From Cladopsammia gracilis (lineage: Eukaryota > Cnidaria > Anthozoa > Scleractinia > Dendrophylliidae), in contig JAJGOT010000256.1 in NCBI GenBank assembly GCA_022457155.1, forward strand, positions 1 to 64,000: a stretch of DNA of 64,000 nucleotides, read 5' to 3'. A program made the position numbers and the translations under genes. Below, one piece after another: positions 37,210 through 49,363 of this stretch. The notes beneath the pieces were generated by a model. That model was given only the letters and a program-made list of their open reading frames with translations. It searched no databases and had not been told where the DNA came from. Numbering within the stretch: position 1 is the first letter of the stretch; the number at the start of each line of letters is the position of its first letter.

Positions 37210-40200
37210 TCAGTGCCGCTTCATGTGAAGTGACAGGTGATCAGACCTTGAAAAGCACCTGTCACAGTGCGGGCATTTGAATGGCTTTGCACCAGTATGT
37301 TTTCTGTAGTGTCTTGTTAGTTCATCTGAGCGTGCAAAGCGCCATGAGCAGCCCTCCCAAGAGCATTTGTATGGTTTTTCTCCTGTGTGGGTTCGCCGGT
37401 GTGCTTTTAGATGTGAGCTTTTGGTGTACACTTTAGAACAACCTTCATAATCACATTTATGGATTCGTCTTCTTTTCATATGATCAGTTTTGCTGAAAAG
37501 AGTAAAAATAGAACTACTATTAGTACTATGTTTCCTTGAAAAGTAACACAAGAAGTTTATTGCAACCTGACAGTTACTTTAATTAAGATGTTAATTCAAG
37601 ATTCAATTAACAAAAGGCCTGAGTAATAAGTGGTGACAAAGATTTGTTTAAAGATCTTACTGTTAGGACCAAGAAAATTCTAACAGGTTGTTTGTATGGG
37701 GTGTGTTTGAAACATGAAATGGTGAAATGGAAAAAATAATGGTGAAATGGCATAACACACAGGTACACAATATTACCATACTTTACAAAAAAAATAAACA
37801 TTTTTACAATATAGAATTATAAACAAAAATAGGTAATATACATTCACTTGGCTGCGCCTCATGATTGTATAGGCTGATACAACACTCCCACTCATGTAGT
37901 AAACATTACATACATCATATAATTATATATAATATTTAATTAAATTAGATTAACTAAAAATTAATTAATTATTAGATCAGGAAAGAAAACAAAAAAAGAA
38001 CAATAGAGATGGTACCAGATGATAACTAGATTTATGATTTTAATTAGTATAATGAAGAAATGGTGTCCAAAATCTGTAGTTTGCATTACGCACACGTTGA
38101 GTTACGTGTCTGGTCACGTGCGTAGCTTCAAGTTGATTGACAAGTGAATCATGTGCTTGAGGGGAGAATGTTCAGATGTTGTAAATGAAACGTGAGAGAA
38201 AGCACGAGTGTTTCGAAAATATTGTTTACCTTGAAAGTGGAAGATTGTAGCGAGATTGTGAATCTATATAGTCCTCTGATAGACGAAAATAAAGATTGTG
38301 AAGTCCTTTGATGTGTGGATTTCTATCAAATGGCAAAACAGTGATTAGAAATGGTTTTCACTAAAAGCTACGGAGTGGTATGAATGTTGGCTACAATGCA
38401 AATAATAAATAATTGTCAAATGGACTGCATCATGATCAAAATTCATTCTGTATACCACGCATAATTCCCAAACTGGGACTGAATTTTATTATTTGCATTG
38501 AAGCCAATCAGTGGTACGAATGTTGGCTACAATGCAAATAATAAATAATTGTCAAATGGACTGATTCATTCTGTATACCACGCATAATTCCCAAACTGGG
38601 ACTGAATTTTATTATTTGCATTGAAGCCAACATTCGTACCACTCGTTAGCTTTAAAGGGGAAGTATCATAGGAAATTTGACCATTTTTGGTCAAATCCAT
38701 GCAACAATACCTTTACCTATCTACAAAATAATACTAAAACAACAAGAGAGTGAAATCAACCAATTTGTGAAAGAGGAACAAATTATGGTCTGTTCTGGCC
38801 CATTTTGAAAACAAAATGTGAGAACTTGAAAAACTTTTTTCAAGCTGTAATTCATTCAGACCAGTTCATCTATGACTTAAGACACTCATCAGCAGTTTTG
38901 GTACATTCTGTGGTAATTTATCACACTACTGGACCATTATGTTTCGGTTTCTGTTCATACAAAAACAATTTTTGTTTTTTAAAATGACACCAAATCCTTG
39001 CGATACTTTCCCTTTAAGTGAAAACCATTTTGCCATTTCACAATATCGTCATTCACCCTTTTGCCATTTCATGTTTTAAACATGCCCGTCTGTATGAATT
39101 ATCGCAAGGTTGTTGGTAGAGCAGGGTAATACTCACTCAGTTTTTCGACTCTCTCTTCCTGTGCTTACATTTGGTTCGCTCCTTTAAAAAAGAATATTGA
39201 AACAAGATTAACAGTTGTCACTTCCACCACAATTTTGCTGGTTTTAACCTGAATGAAAAGTGTTTTAAATTAGGTGCGTCACATCACACTGTTAACCGTG
39301 GGTTTGCCAAAGTCATTTGTTGTGCTAACTACAAGTTGGTGGTTTTGGGTGTTCATTTTACGTGTACAAACCTCTTTGGATTTAAATTCATTATAAGGAA
39401 GAGAGGTAACTAAAAAACTGATCTGGTACAACTAAGGAAAGTTGGTATTTGTGCTCTTTTGAGTACAAAATTCACTGTTGAATTGTGGTAAGCAGGCTGA
39501 ACTTTCAATCTGAAGGTTGCAGTTCTGGTCAATTGAGTTGTTTTGCATACAAGAACTTTTGCTCCAGTGTCTGTCTTCACCAATAAATGGGCACCAGTAA
39601 TTCATTCACAGATATCCCACAAAATGCCTGGGGGTAAACCTGCAGTTGACTCGAATCCAATTTAAGGGAAAGTAGTCAAACTCTTACCAGCTTCTTGTTA
39701 TGGAAACTGGACTTACCAGGTGGTGAAGAGTGTTATTCCAGAAAAAAAATATTCATACCTCCCTTATGGAAGGGTTTTTGCTTTCACTCCCTCCCCCCCC
39801 CCCCCCCCCCCCCTTCCCTTCCCCCAAAAAAGGCTCTTTCCACTACTCCTATCTATGGAGGAGTACGGATAATAAGAAGCTTTAGATTTGAGTACGAGCA
39901 CAACTTTTGAATTAAAAGCTAGTCACATCCCAAGAGCTGTCGGTCCTAGGTAATAAAATTGGTGCAATAAATGGTCATCTGGAGCACACAAACTAGGTTA
40001 CTCGTACTCAATCTCGTACTCATAGACATTCACATTTACATTTATTAAGGGCTCACTGACGTATATTTTCGGACCTGTTGCTATGGACAGTAATCAGAGG
40101 TTTCATTAGAAGCCGGAAACTGGCAAATTTCGCCGGCTACTTCCTAAATTATCGCCGCCTACTTTTCAATTAATTTCACTGAAGTTGATGTCCAGAATGC

Positions 40201-43200
40201 TGGAAATGCCATTTCCGAGTTCCTATTTGCCGTCTATTTTATTAATATTACCACTTACTCTAAATTTTATTGAAACCTCTGAGTAATGGCTATTTATTTT
40301 TATTAATTTTAATCGTTTACATATGGTCAAATCTTCAACTCAGTCCTAAACCCAAAAATAACGTCATCGAGCCACGCCCATGATCAGGTGACCAATAACG
40401 AAAAAGTCTAAAATTTTTGACGTGTTGCAATTTATCGGAAAATCACTGACGGTGTTATGATATTTATTCATTTTCCCATTATCGTAAGTATGGATTTCGT
40501 TTTAATTTGAAAAATAGATTTTTTAGAGAGATTTAAAATATTGATTTGTCCATAAAAATTGTACTGAAAATGATTTCAATAGATGCATACTTAGTTATAT
40601 TCCATATCTAGGTAAGATAAATGTAACATTGAAAAATAATGAATCAAGCTAGAGACCGCCAAGAATTTAGGATTTTTCTGCAAACCAGAAGCAATCTGAA
40701 AAGAAGGTACTGGGAACGAGGTTGAACCGGAAGTCATTTTATCAATGCATGCGCTATTCGTCTGACCAGAGATCTGTGCTTAAGTGGGTTCTCGCAGGGT
40801 TTTTCTGATTGGCTGCCGAAATGCCTGCATCATTAACTGGAAATGATTTTTCACTTCCTTAGCAACGCAGGAGAAATCCGTCCGTGAGCCCTTAACTTGC
40901 AACATCACATAGACTGATCTAAAGTTCCCTAATTTCTGAAACCTGATGACATTGCTTTACATTTTACTGATAACTGTCTATTGTTTATCTATTTATCACC
41001 CATACAGTGTAGTTAAGTCATTGGTAAGGCAGCTATTGGTATCAGTTTGTTCTAAGTTAGTAAACTTCCATTTACCATGATGACTTACTCGTCAAAAAGT
41101 ATGGCAGGAGGAGAGTGTGTTCTGTGTTCGTAATCTTCATCATCCATCATGTATTCTTCTTTTAGGTGACCGCCTGGAGATACGATAACTGTTGGTGGGT
41201 TGTCTGTGCCATTACAGCGTCCTCCATATCTGCCAGGAGATGCTTCTGTAACCTTACAAAGTAGAAAACAAACAAACTGTAAGCTTTGGTCTGTTTGTAT
41301 AGCAACAGGACTGGCACCAGCCTATCAATAAAACTATCAATAATCACATTGCTGAGCACCATTTACAAACTAATCAAAGAATTCACTGTAACTCTGCTGA
41401 GTGCATTACCATGGTAAAGAACAATACAAACAACTCATGTGAGAAGGCTGGTTTACGAACTTAGAACAAACAACTGAAGTGATCTAACTCCAATTCATAA
41501 GCAAATTGATGCAACCTTTTCTCCCTTTGACCAATCAATGCAGTGCTGGAAATAATTTTTCTTGCTTAGAAGGACATGTGTCCTTTCAAATCTCCCTTTT
41601 GATCGGACATTTTGTAAAATTGGTCGGACATCCGCCATTTTGGATTTTTCTTGAGACACAATCGGTAAGCATGCACGACGTACTATAAGAAGTTTTGCAA
41701 TGCATTGTAGGGAGATTTCAAATGACAGGGGCCTTTTCTGAATTTTCTCGAATCAAGAGAGCCGTTTACAGCAAAATAAATCGTACAAACAGCGTAAATT
41801 CTTATTGTAATGTTTTTGGAATCAAATGTGATGAATTAACAAATGAAGACTTTCAAGGCCAAAGCTAAGTAATTTTTGTGCAAAAATTGGTTGGACATTT
41901 TCGGATTTTGGTCGGACAATGTCCGACGACTGACTGTTATTTCCAGCACTGCAATGTGAGTTGATTTCATTACTGTTTACTTTGGGTTGGGTGTATGCAC
42001 AAGGCTGCACTGAAACGGCTTTTCTTAGGGTTAATCGACATACATGACAAATCGCACACCAATTATGAAAAGGGTCTATAGGGTGTCAATAATATTATTA
42101 ACAGTAAACTGTAATTTCCAATGAGATGTCTCAGAAATATTTCAACCCACCTTATATTCATCGTCATCTGTAGTAACAACTCGAATAACTGTAGTTCGTT
42201 CAATGTGCCCATCTGGGTCAAGCTGTAATAAATTCATCAGTCAATAAACAGTATTAATTTAATAACCCATAACTCATTTATTCTTAAAAGTTATGGAATG
42301 CAGTTAAAAATGCTTACATGGAGCTGTTATCTCAGACAACTGTTTATTGTGGAGGCTAACGATTAGTGTACTTCATTCTGGATCTAAAGATTGGTGGTTA
42401 GAGTTATGATCTCTGTCACCATTTTGTTTCCCTAACCCTTTCAACTCCCAAGAGGGCCAAATATCAGAATTAAAGAAAAATCCCAAATTTCATTATGTAA
42501 AACATTGAAAAACAAATAGTACCATGCAAAAGTCCTGCAGAAGAGGTTTTATTTGAATGGTCACACTATAGGATTTTATCAACAGACTCAAAAATTAGAA
42601 CAAATGGTACCATGCAAAAGTACTGCTGAAGAGGTTTCATTTGAATGGTCACACCATAGGATTTCATCAACAGACTCAAAAGTTAGAACAAATGGTACCA
42701 TGCAAAAGTACTGGGGAAGAAATTTCATTTGAATGGTCACACCATAGGATTTCATCAACAGACTCAAAAGTTAGAACAAATGGTACCATGCAAAAGTACT
42801 GCTGAAGAGGTTTCATTTGAATGGTCACACCATAGGATTTCATCAACAGACTCAAAAGTTAGAACAAATGGTACCATGCAAAAGTACTGCTGAAGAGGTT
42901 TCATTTGAATGGTCACACCATAGGATTTCATCAACAGACTCAAAAGTTAGAACAAATGGTACCATGCAAAAGTACTGCTGAAGAGGTTTCATTTGAATGG
43001 TCACACCACAGGATTTCATCAACAGACTCAAAAGTTAGAACAAATGGCACCATGCAAAAGTACTGCTGAAGAGGTTTCATTTGAATGGTCACACCATAGG
43101 ATTTCATCAACAGACTCAAAAGTTAGAACTACACAACATGTCTCCATAACTGACTCTGGGAGTTTTTGGGTGAGAGACCCATTTAAATGGTTCTAACATT

Positions 43201-46200
43201 TTTCCAACATTTGTCCAACTTTTGAATAAAAGTTGTGGCCATTGAAACAGTTTCAACACCAGCCCAATAATCAGGTCAACATGTTAAAAAATTCTTTGCA
43301 TGGAACTTGAAATGCCTGACTGATATGCATGTACGTTGAATTAAGTGTTCATACAGCTTCAACACAATCCAACATTTTGGGGAACAAAGGAAATATTGCA
43401 GCAGACTAAATTAAATTTGTTGCAACATGCTTTCAACAAGCTTCCAACATTTTTTTAACACTTCCAACAAATTGTGTTAGATGACCTGTTCAAATGGTAA
43501 ACAAAATGTTGGATGAATTTTGATGCAAATGTTGGAAATGGGCCTTTAGACAAGAACTCCCCACTTTTTCTCTCTCCACCCAGGTGAATAAATGAAGGGC
43601 TGGTGGCATATAACCAGCTTTTGTTGAATTTTGAGATATTTCACTCAAAATGCGGGTTTGTTTTTTCAGCCATGAAAGCACTCTCATGCTAAAGTAATCA
43701 CAGGTTCATGGAAGTTAAAGTAAAATATAGCCAATCAGGCCAAAAGATCCTGTATTTTCACACACAAAAAAGACAAAATACATTTTGGCTGCTGTAAGTA
43801 AGCAAGCTGTATGACTCTTTAGGCCAGTTGTATGCCTGCCAACTTTTTCCGAGTGATAGGCGTGAGAATTTTTTCGTGGGAGTGCCAGGATTTCCGAAGG
43901 CGACCCGACCAAATCCAAAGGGAACCCAATCTATTCCGAAGATGTCCGAAGTTTCCGAAGATGTTCCGAAGATCGTAAAAACTCTTATTCTTCGGCCATT
44001 TCAACTTTAACAGAAATGGGTTTTAATTTTTACAACATGCGTTGTTTTGTCACGTTTATAACCGCAGTGTGTATTTTAATTTGGAAGTTTCCATGGACCT
44101 CAGACCTCTGCAATCGTAATGTTCAGAACATTAAAAACCTACAAAAAAAATTGCCATATTTTCATGAATGCAACTATGCATGTATTTTAATTTGGATCAT
44201 GCGATCAGTTAAGGCTGATAGCTCAAATCTGTAAATTGTTTTTTCAAGAATGTGAGATGTTTTGGTCTCATTGAATCTTTTGCTTCAGCCAAAAGTCAAC
44301 CAGCTACTACTTTAGCAATAGAATACTTTGGCTAAAAATATATATGACTAAAAAAACAATTTGAGAGTGAATGAAAGGCTCCTGTGAGCCAGCTCATGGA
44401 TGAATTGGATTTAATAGTGCAGAGATAGTTGAATAAAAAGGTGAAGAGGAATTTGTGGGATGTAAATTGAAATGTAGTTTGCCTGCTTTTCAAATGCACA
44501 TTTACATTTACATCTGCTATGAGAGACAACCCTCCGTGCATGTCATACTTCACTTTCCTTTGCGATTTAACCTTATATGTGTATTTACATTAAAAGCCGC
44601 TAACAAAATTTTATCTCGGGTTCTTCAATTCCAGCAGGCATATAAAACCAGATGATACAGCATTCATTCCCTGTTGCATTCTTCCTCCAACCCGTGAGAA
44701 AATTTTAAAAGATAAATTGTTGATTCATCCAAATAATAATGCACTATGGTCGATTTTTGTCAACATCACTTAAACAATTCGATGTCCATTTTTGCAGCTT
44801 GTGTTCGGAATTCTTTGACTTATTAGCTTTCCATTGAACAAAAACCCAGATTCAGGCCACGATAGATCTTCACACTCAATCGCATCTACTCCATGTTATC
44901 GGACAAAAATGTACACCTTTCTAGTACCCTCTAAAATGTGCCAAACATATATACATAAGACTCTTGGGACAAAACCAATACTTTGTAGGGGAGGTAGGAG
45001 AAAAATGTTTAATCCAAGTTTAATTAACGAATTAATGAGAATTGAGTAAGTGAGTGAGCGAGTGAGTGCCATTTGACTGCCTCCGAAAGACCATGGAATG
45101 ACTGCATCATCTATGAGCTAAAAATATCAAAATTCAACACAGGCTAGTTTAATGCCACCAGTCCTACAAATTGATAATGATGAACTATAAGCAAAACCTA
45201 AAACAATGCTGTGGGTAACCCTGTGATGACCTACCACCCTGTTTAGTGACAAGAAGGTAGGTATGGATTGCCATATACAGAAGACAATGACAAGTTTTCC
45301 AAAGCGCACAATAAATTCATAATAAAAATTACAAACCTGTATAACATGTGGTTGAGAAAGACAATTTGCAGAACTGAAAAAAAAAAATGATTGTCAGTCC
45401 ACATAGAATGAATACCAAATCACTAACTGAATAGATCACAAAGCAATGCATGGTCATCCGTAACAACTACAGTTGAACATGTATATAATGGCCCTGTATT
45501 AAGCGGTCACTCTCTATTAAGCTGCCAGTTTTCATACTCAAAATTTTTGCCCATACGATTTTGTATGTGCTACAGGTCTCTACTAGGCAGCGGCTGCTAC
45601 CCTTTAGTAGTGCTATGTTTGTCTACAGGTCCTTGTTATTTTTACCTGTATTAAAGGGCATGCAAACCCCCAAAATGCTACTTTTTCTGGTTACATAGTT
45701 GTTGTAGGTTAAAATTATTTCAAACTAGGTTAATTTTTATTTTCCTTTGTCTGAGATTATGTTAATGAATCTGGGACAAAGGAAAATAAAAATTAACCTA
45801 GTTTGAAATAATTTTTAAGCTAAAATAATTTTAACCTGCAACATATATACCAATTGAAGTATTTTTAATGAGCCTGTACTAAATAGCCAGCCTGTATCAA
45901 TCGGCCCATTTCCATGCTCCCGAGGGTGGCCGCTTAATACATGTTTGACTGTATGACTGCAACATAAACCCAGTGTATGCTCACAGTTTGAATACATAAC
46001 ATAATTGACACTTATGCACAATGTATTCAATGCAAGTAGAAATTTATGTTGCATTGCATTGCAACTTTAGTGTAGAAAACCAAAACAAAATTATACGAAA
46101 TGCCTGCCACTGAGTTATGCTGAATATTTTCTCCTAATTGTAAATTGTTTTTATTTTATTTTGTAATATACATATTTGTTAAACGCCCCGCTTGGAAACC

Positions 46201-49200
46201 AGCTATTGTATATAGTTGTAGTGGCTAGCATTGTAAAATAAAGTGTATGTATGTATGTATGTATGTATGTATGTATGTATGTATGTATGTATGTATGTAT
46301 TTAAATTTCATACCATTGTCAGACTATTAAAACTAACATACAGCAGATGTTAAGTATCTGTTGTATCAATGACACTAAAGAATTGACAGACAGACACAGA
46401 ATAAAAGAATATACTTAAGAAAAAAGTCATAAGTCTCTGATCAATTTAAGTCCATTGTTTACTGTGAAATGCTTCTTTGTATTGATGGAGATGACAGTCC
46501 AATACCAGTGTTAGAAAAAACTACTTGTGTATAAAATTCTTTGTTCAAAGGAAAAGGAGGTGGAGTAGTGGTAAAAGAAACAGAAGTTTTAAATGAAAAG
46601 TTTGTATATTTACAATATATTTGCAAGTGTGCAAGTGTTTGATGCAGCTTGGACAATCAACTCTACCTTTCCCACAATTAATTACTTAATTAATTCTGAT
46701 ATGGCCAGGCCATTACACTAAATATGAAACTGAAAAAAAGAACTTTAGAAAACTGTAGAAAGAAAAACCAAAACAGAGCTGTAATTTCTCACATTCTTAT
46801 TAACCATGGATGCCAAAGGTTTTTCTCATGCTATAAGTTTTGAACTTATTGCTGAATTATATAGTTAACTTAAAACATTTCTACTCATTTGTGCTCTATG
46901 GTATAGTTCGTTGTGACAATTACTGTATTTTGGGAATGTCGCAGTCAATAGCAATTATGCAAAGATGGAAAAATGCAAAAGCTTACAACACCAGGGATGT
47001 AGATTCAGTTTTTAACTGGCAGGAATATAGAACTGACAGACAAGTAAAAAATAGAAAAATGTAGTCCCTTTAAAGCTGCACTAGGCTTTAACAGCTGGAA
47101 AAATGAAGTTGACAGCCGGGTAATTTCCCCGGCTCCCGGCTATTATCTACATCCCTAAACACTTATGTTTTGGTCATTCTGATAAATTATTTTCCAAAGA
47201 AAAAGGGGACAACAAGAAGAGGTGTTCCCAAATTTTCATATATTTCTTAGTGGAGATTTCTATCAACTCAGCTTGACTTGACAAAGAAATTCAGCCCATT
47301 GTACCAAAATAAAAGAAATTCAGCCCAAATGTACCAAAATAAAAAAAAAAAGTTCCTTCTATTTCAAACCAGCTGAGTGAAGATTATCGCATTGACAAGT
47401 TACTGGTGGTCAATAAAATAGCAAATATTCAAAGCTAAACCTCTACATACACTTCGCAAAAAAGGTAACTTATTTCCATTTATTTATGGCCACAAAATTT
47501 AAAGAATCTGAAGAAATGAAACAAACATTTGATCGAAAGTTTAATAAATGTCACTCAAAATACCTTTATTACCCTCAATAAATTTAACGAAAAAGAAATT
47601 CCCCCTGACATTAATTGTGCCATAATTATTATTTTTTGGTTGAGCAAGAAATGTTTTGATGTGTTGGGTGGAGACAAATGAGAGGTTTCAGGGTGTGGTA
47701 ATGTCCCAAGCCATAAAAAATCAAAATTATTTCAACAATGCTGGATGAACTGTGCAATGTAGAAAAAGAAAATAATTGTTTTAATATTTAGAAAAATCAA
47801 CTGCAGTTATTTTGGACCAAGAAGAATTTTGGCCAGCAAAATGAATGCTATTTTTAAGCAGAAATCCAGAAATGATGATATTTCATATTCTATTAAAGCT
47901 GAGGAAAAGGTGCAGCTATCTAAAGATTTATGGCTGTGTGAATTTGTTTTACAAAAAAAAAATTAACCAACAAAATCAAGAATCCCCTGACCATTAATCT
48001 GTTGTAGTCCTATTTTTTCGATTCCAGCTAGCCTTACTAATGTAAGCTTATAATACAAGTGGTACCCGTAGCTTAGAAGACAAGAAAATTCGAGGTGATA
48101 GGCCCAGACAGGTCAGAGATTCAATAAAAAATTCAACTTCCTCCTATGAAAGAGAGTAAGTGACTATACAAAAGAAAATCAATTAAAGAAATGGTTTCAC
48201 TTTTAAATCAACAATTGTGTACGTACAGAAATGCAAAATGGTCAACTTTAAAATCAAAAGAAATGTTTCTATGGTCGCCAGACTTCTATTTGAAAGTGCA
48301 AGCCCAAAATGACAGAAAACGCTTAAACGAATTAAGAAGTGTATCTAAGCTATAGGACCGCGTCTTTGGGTTTTCTCTCGTCAATTATCAAGATTTATAC
48401 TCCATCAAAACATTAAAAACGTAATCGAGGCAAAGCAAAAACACTGCATGCAAATCATAAACAATTTCTTTCTTATCCGGGAGTCAGAACGTCAAAATTG
48501 GAAGATATGACGTGAGAGAAAATTATGCTCACTTGTTTGATAGTAAACTTTAATACCAAAATACTGTATAAGCTCAATATCGGTCGAGGAAAAATTGCGT
48601 AAATATATTACTTTTTCGCTAGCTGCGTCTTTATAACTTAAAAAAACAGATTTCTGTCCCTCTGAGGCAATATAATCTCTACATAGTCAGGAAGCAAAGA
48701 GAATCATTGTAACAGGACGTGATGCGCACAAACGAATCGAATTCCCTTGGAATGTCAAGGATTCCCCGTTTCCTGTTTGTAAAATATCCCAAAACTTTGG
48801 TCGTGTATTATTATACTCAGTATCACTGCTAAAAAAATTGAGTAAAAATTATTTCGCAATACAGTACTTTACTCGCCTGGAAATATCGCTGCAGCAAAAT
48901 CAAACAATTTAAAGCAAACTTTCAAATTGTCCAAAACCCGCCTACAGCTTCTTCGAGAGCCTTGCATCGACAAATTTCGCCGGCATACAACACGACGCGG
49001 GGAGCAAAAGAATATAAAAGCGCCCAATTCCTTTAAAGTCGGGTCTGTTTACCACTTTTCGCCACTACTTCAATGAATTAAAACTTTCCTTACCCAGAAA
49101 TTTGGTTGCACGCTTCACAGGTACCCCTTTCCTCTGAAAACGTAAAAAGGAGAGAAGATTTTAGTTTGTGTATTATAGACGTCGCATCACAAAGCCATTG

Positions 49201-49363
49201 TGTTCTCCGGTCAAGGAACATTCTGCGTGGACGCAACGAAAATTTTGTAACACCGCTAACCTTCGAGAAGAGACGCATCGAATTGACATGCTTGATCTTG
49301 CGTTTTCTTCGCTCTCTTTTGTACCGTACGTGTATGAGTCGAACCTTCTTCGTTCGACGCCAT
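37210..49363 (-). CDS. KLF-family C2H2 zinc-finger transcription factor, six coding exons
   Basis: Nuclear GC/CACCC-box-binding factor. Exons in transcription order: 49363-49261, 49133-49094, 45373-45337, 42222-42151, 41252-41089, 37492-37210. All junctions are GT/AG and phases chain correctly (1, 2, 0, 0, 2), giving 232 residues. The start ATG has a strong context (aacATGg). Fingers: C152/C157/H170/H174, C182/C187/H200/H204, C212/C215/H228/H232; the protein ends on the last zinc ligand. Finger 1 ([11 protein letters not shown]) resembles KLF3/8/12, while finger 3 ([16 protein letters not shown]) resembles KLF6/7, so the subgroup is unsettled. The N-terminal half carries a CEACNQ cysteine pair, a [17 protein letters not shown] segment, and acidic stretches (TTDDDEYK and [11 protein letters not shown]) that could be an activation domain. 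I see no PVDLS CtBP motif. Introns of 0.1-3.7 kb hold many repeats. The small exons 2 and 3 rest on splice sites and phase, not on homology. Confidence 0.78.
38374..38643. mobile_element. Tandem MITE dimer, TIR AGTGGTACGAATGTTGGC
   Basis: Two direct copies of about 135 bp (38374-38508 and 38510-38643). Copy 2 is complete with both inverted ends; copy 1 lacks the last 13 bp (CATTCGTACCACT) where copy 2 begins, and has a short insertion (catgatcaaa). Internal sequence (caaataataaataattgtca, cataattcccaaactgggac) is nearly identical, so the duplication is recent. Confidence 0.8.
39480..39680 (+). mobile_element. tRNA-derived SINE-like sequence, diverged
   Basis: A tRNA-like stretch (aatctgaaggttgcagttct, resembling anticodon-to-T-arm sequence) is followed by cagtgtctgtcttcacc, aataaatgggcacca and ctgggggtaaacctgcag. 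The order matches a SINE body type I recall from marine invertebrates. A weaker relative (gtgggtaaccctgtgatgac) is near 45208. Confidence 0.45.
40049..40891. mobile_element. TTAA-flanked TIR element, GGGCTCACTGACG
   Basis: Ends GGGCTCACTGACG and inverted CGTCCGTGAGCCC, flanked by TTAA (40045-40048 and 40892-40895). 843 bp with no transposase frame. TTAA targets are used by piggyBac and Kolobok elements; the superfamily is not decided. Confidence 0.7.
41541..41951. mobile_element. TIR element CAGTGCTGGAAATAA, 5-bp duplication
   Basis: Perfect inverted ends (CAGTGCTGGAAATAA / TTATTTCCAGCACTG apart from one inner spacer), flanked by CAATG (41536-41540 and 41952-41956). Inner gtcggaca / tgtccgac repeats. 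It sits between KLF exons 4 and 5. hAT-like ends, though the duplication is shorter than the usual 8 bp. Confidence 0.65.
42432..43165. repeat. 88-bp family element in KLF intron, inverted orientation
   Basis: Starts accctttcaactcccaagag, then the unique tail, then about seven units 88 bp apart (catgc at 42611, 42699 and so on), then ctacacaacatgtctccataac and ctctgggagtttttgggt. Units are almost identical, so this copy is young. It lies between KLF exons 3 and 4 in the sense opposite to the 8-11 kb copies. Confidence 0.9.
43185..43485. repeat. caaca/ttggaa-rich repeat region
   Basis: Many close copies of tccaacat, ttcaacac and cttccaaca. Similar to the ttgcaac/ttgaac patch at 5.6-5.75 kb. 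Probably a diverged foldback element; boundaries unclear. Confidence 0.4.
45470..45951. mobile_element. pogo/Tigger-like element with a nested MITE
   Basis: Ends CAGTTGAACATGTATATAATG and inverted ...CTTAATACATGTTTGACTG with TA on both sides (45468-45469, 45952-45953). The foldback at 45701-45842 is inserted in it. Confidence 0.65.
45701..45842. mobile_element. Foldback MITE with tttcctttgtct arms
   Basis: Left arm 45701-45752 (gttgtaggttaaaattattt ...) and right arm 45772-45842 pair over about 50 bp, with a small insertion in the right arm. The core tttcctttgtct recurs in the foldback at 56877-57002, so both belong to one family. Confidence 0.75.
46070..46300 (+). mobile_element. Retroposon-like 3' tail with (TATG)n microsatellite
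   Basis: Sequence with aataaagtg leads directly into a (TATG) run (46241-46300). A poly(A)-signal-like hexamer followed by a short tandem tail is typical of non-LTR retroposon 3' ends. The microsatellite itself is certain. Confidence 0.5.
46992..47157. mobile_element. Small TIR element CAGGGATGTAGAT, 5-bp duplication
   Basis: Ends CAGGGATGTAGAT and ATCTACATCCCT, flanked by AACAC (46987-46991 and 47158-47162). 166 bp. With the element at 41541 it is the second 5-bp-duplication element in this gene. Confidence 0.65.
47163..49093. other. Rest of the long second intron of the minus-strand KLF gene
   Basis: AT-rich, no further feature recognised. The first intron (49134-49260) is only 127 bp. 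Confidence 0.35.

Larger units (their letters stand above)
37493..41088. other. Last intron of the minus-strand KLF gene
   Basis: A phase-2 intron of 3.6 kb holding a MITE dimer (38374-38643), a SINE-like stretch (39480-39680), a poly-C tract (39788-39813) and a TTAA-flanked element (40049-40891). Confidence 0.7.
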
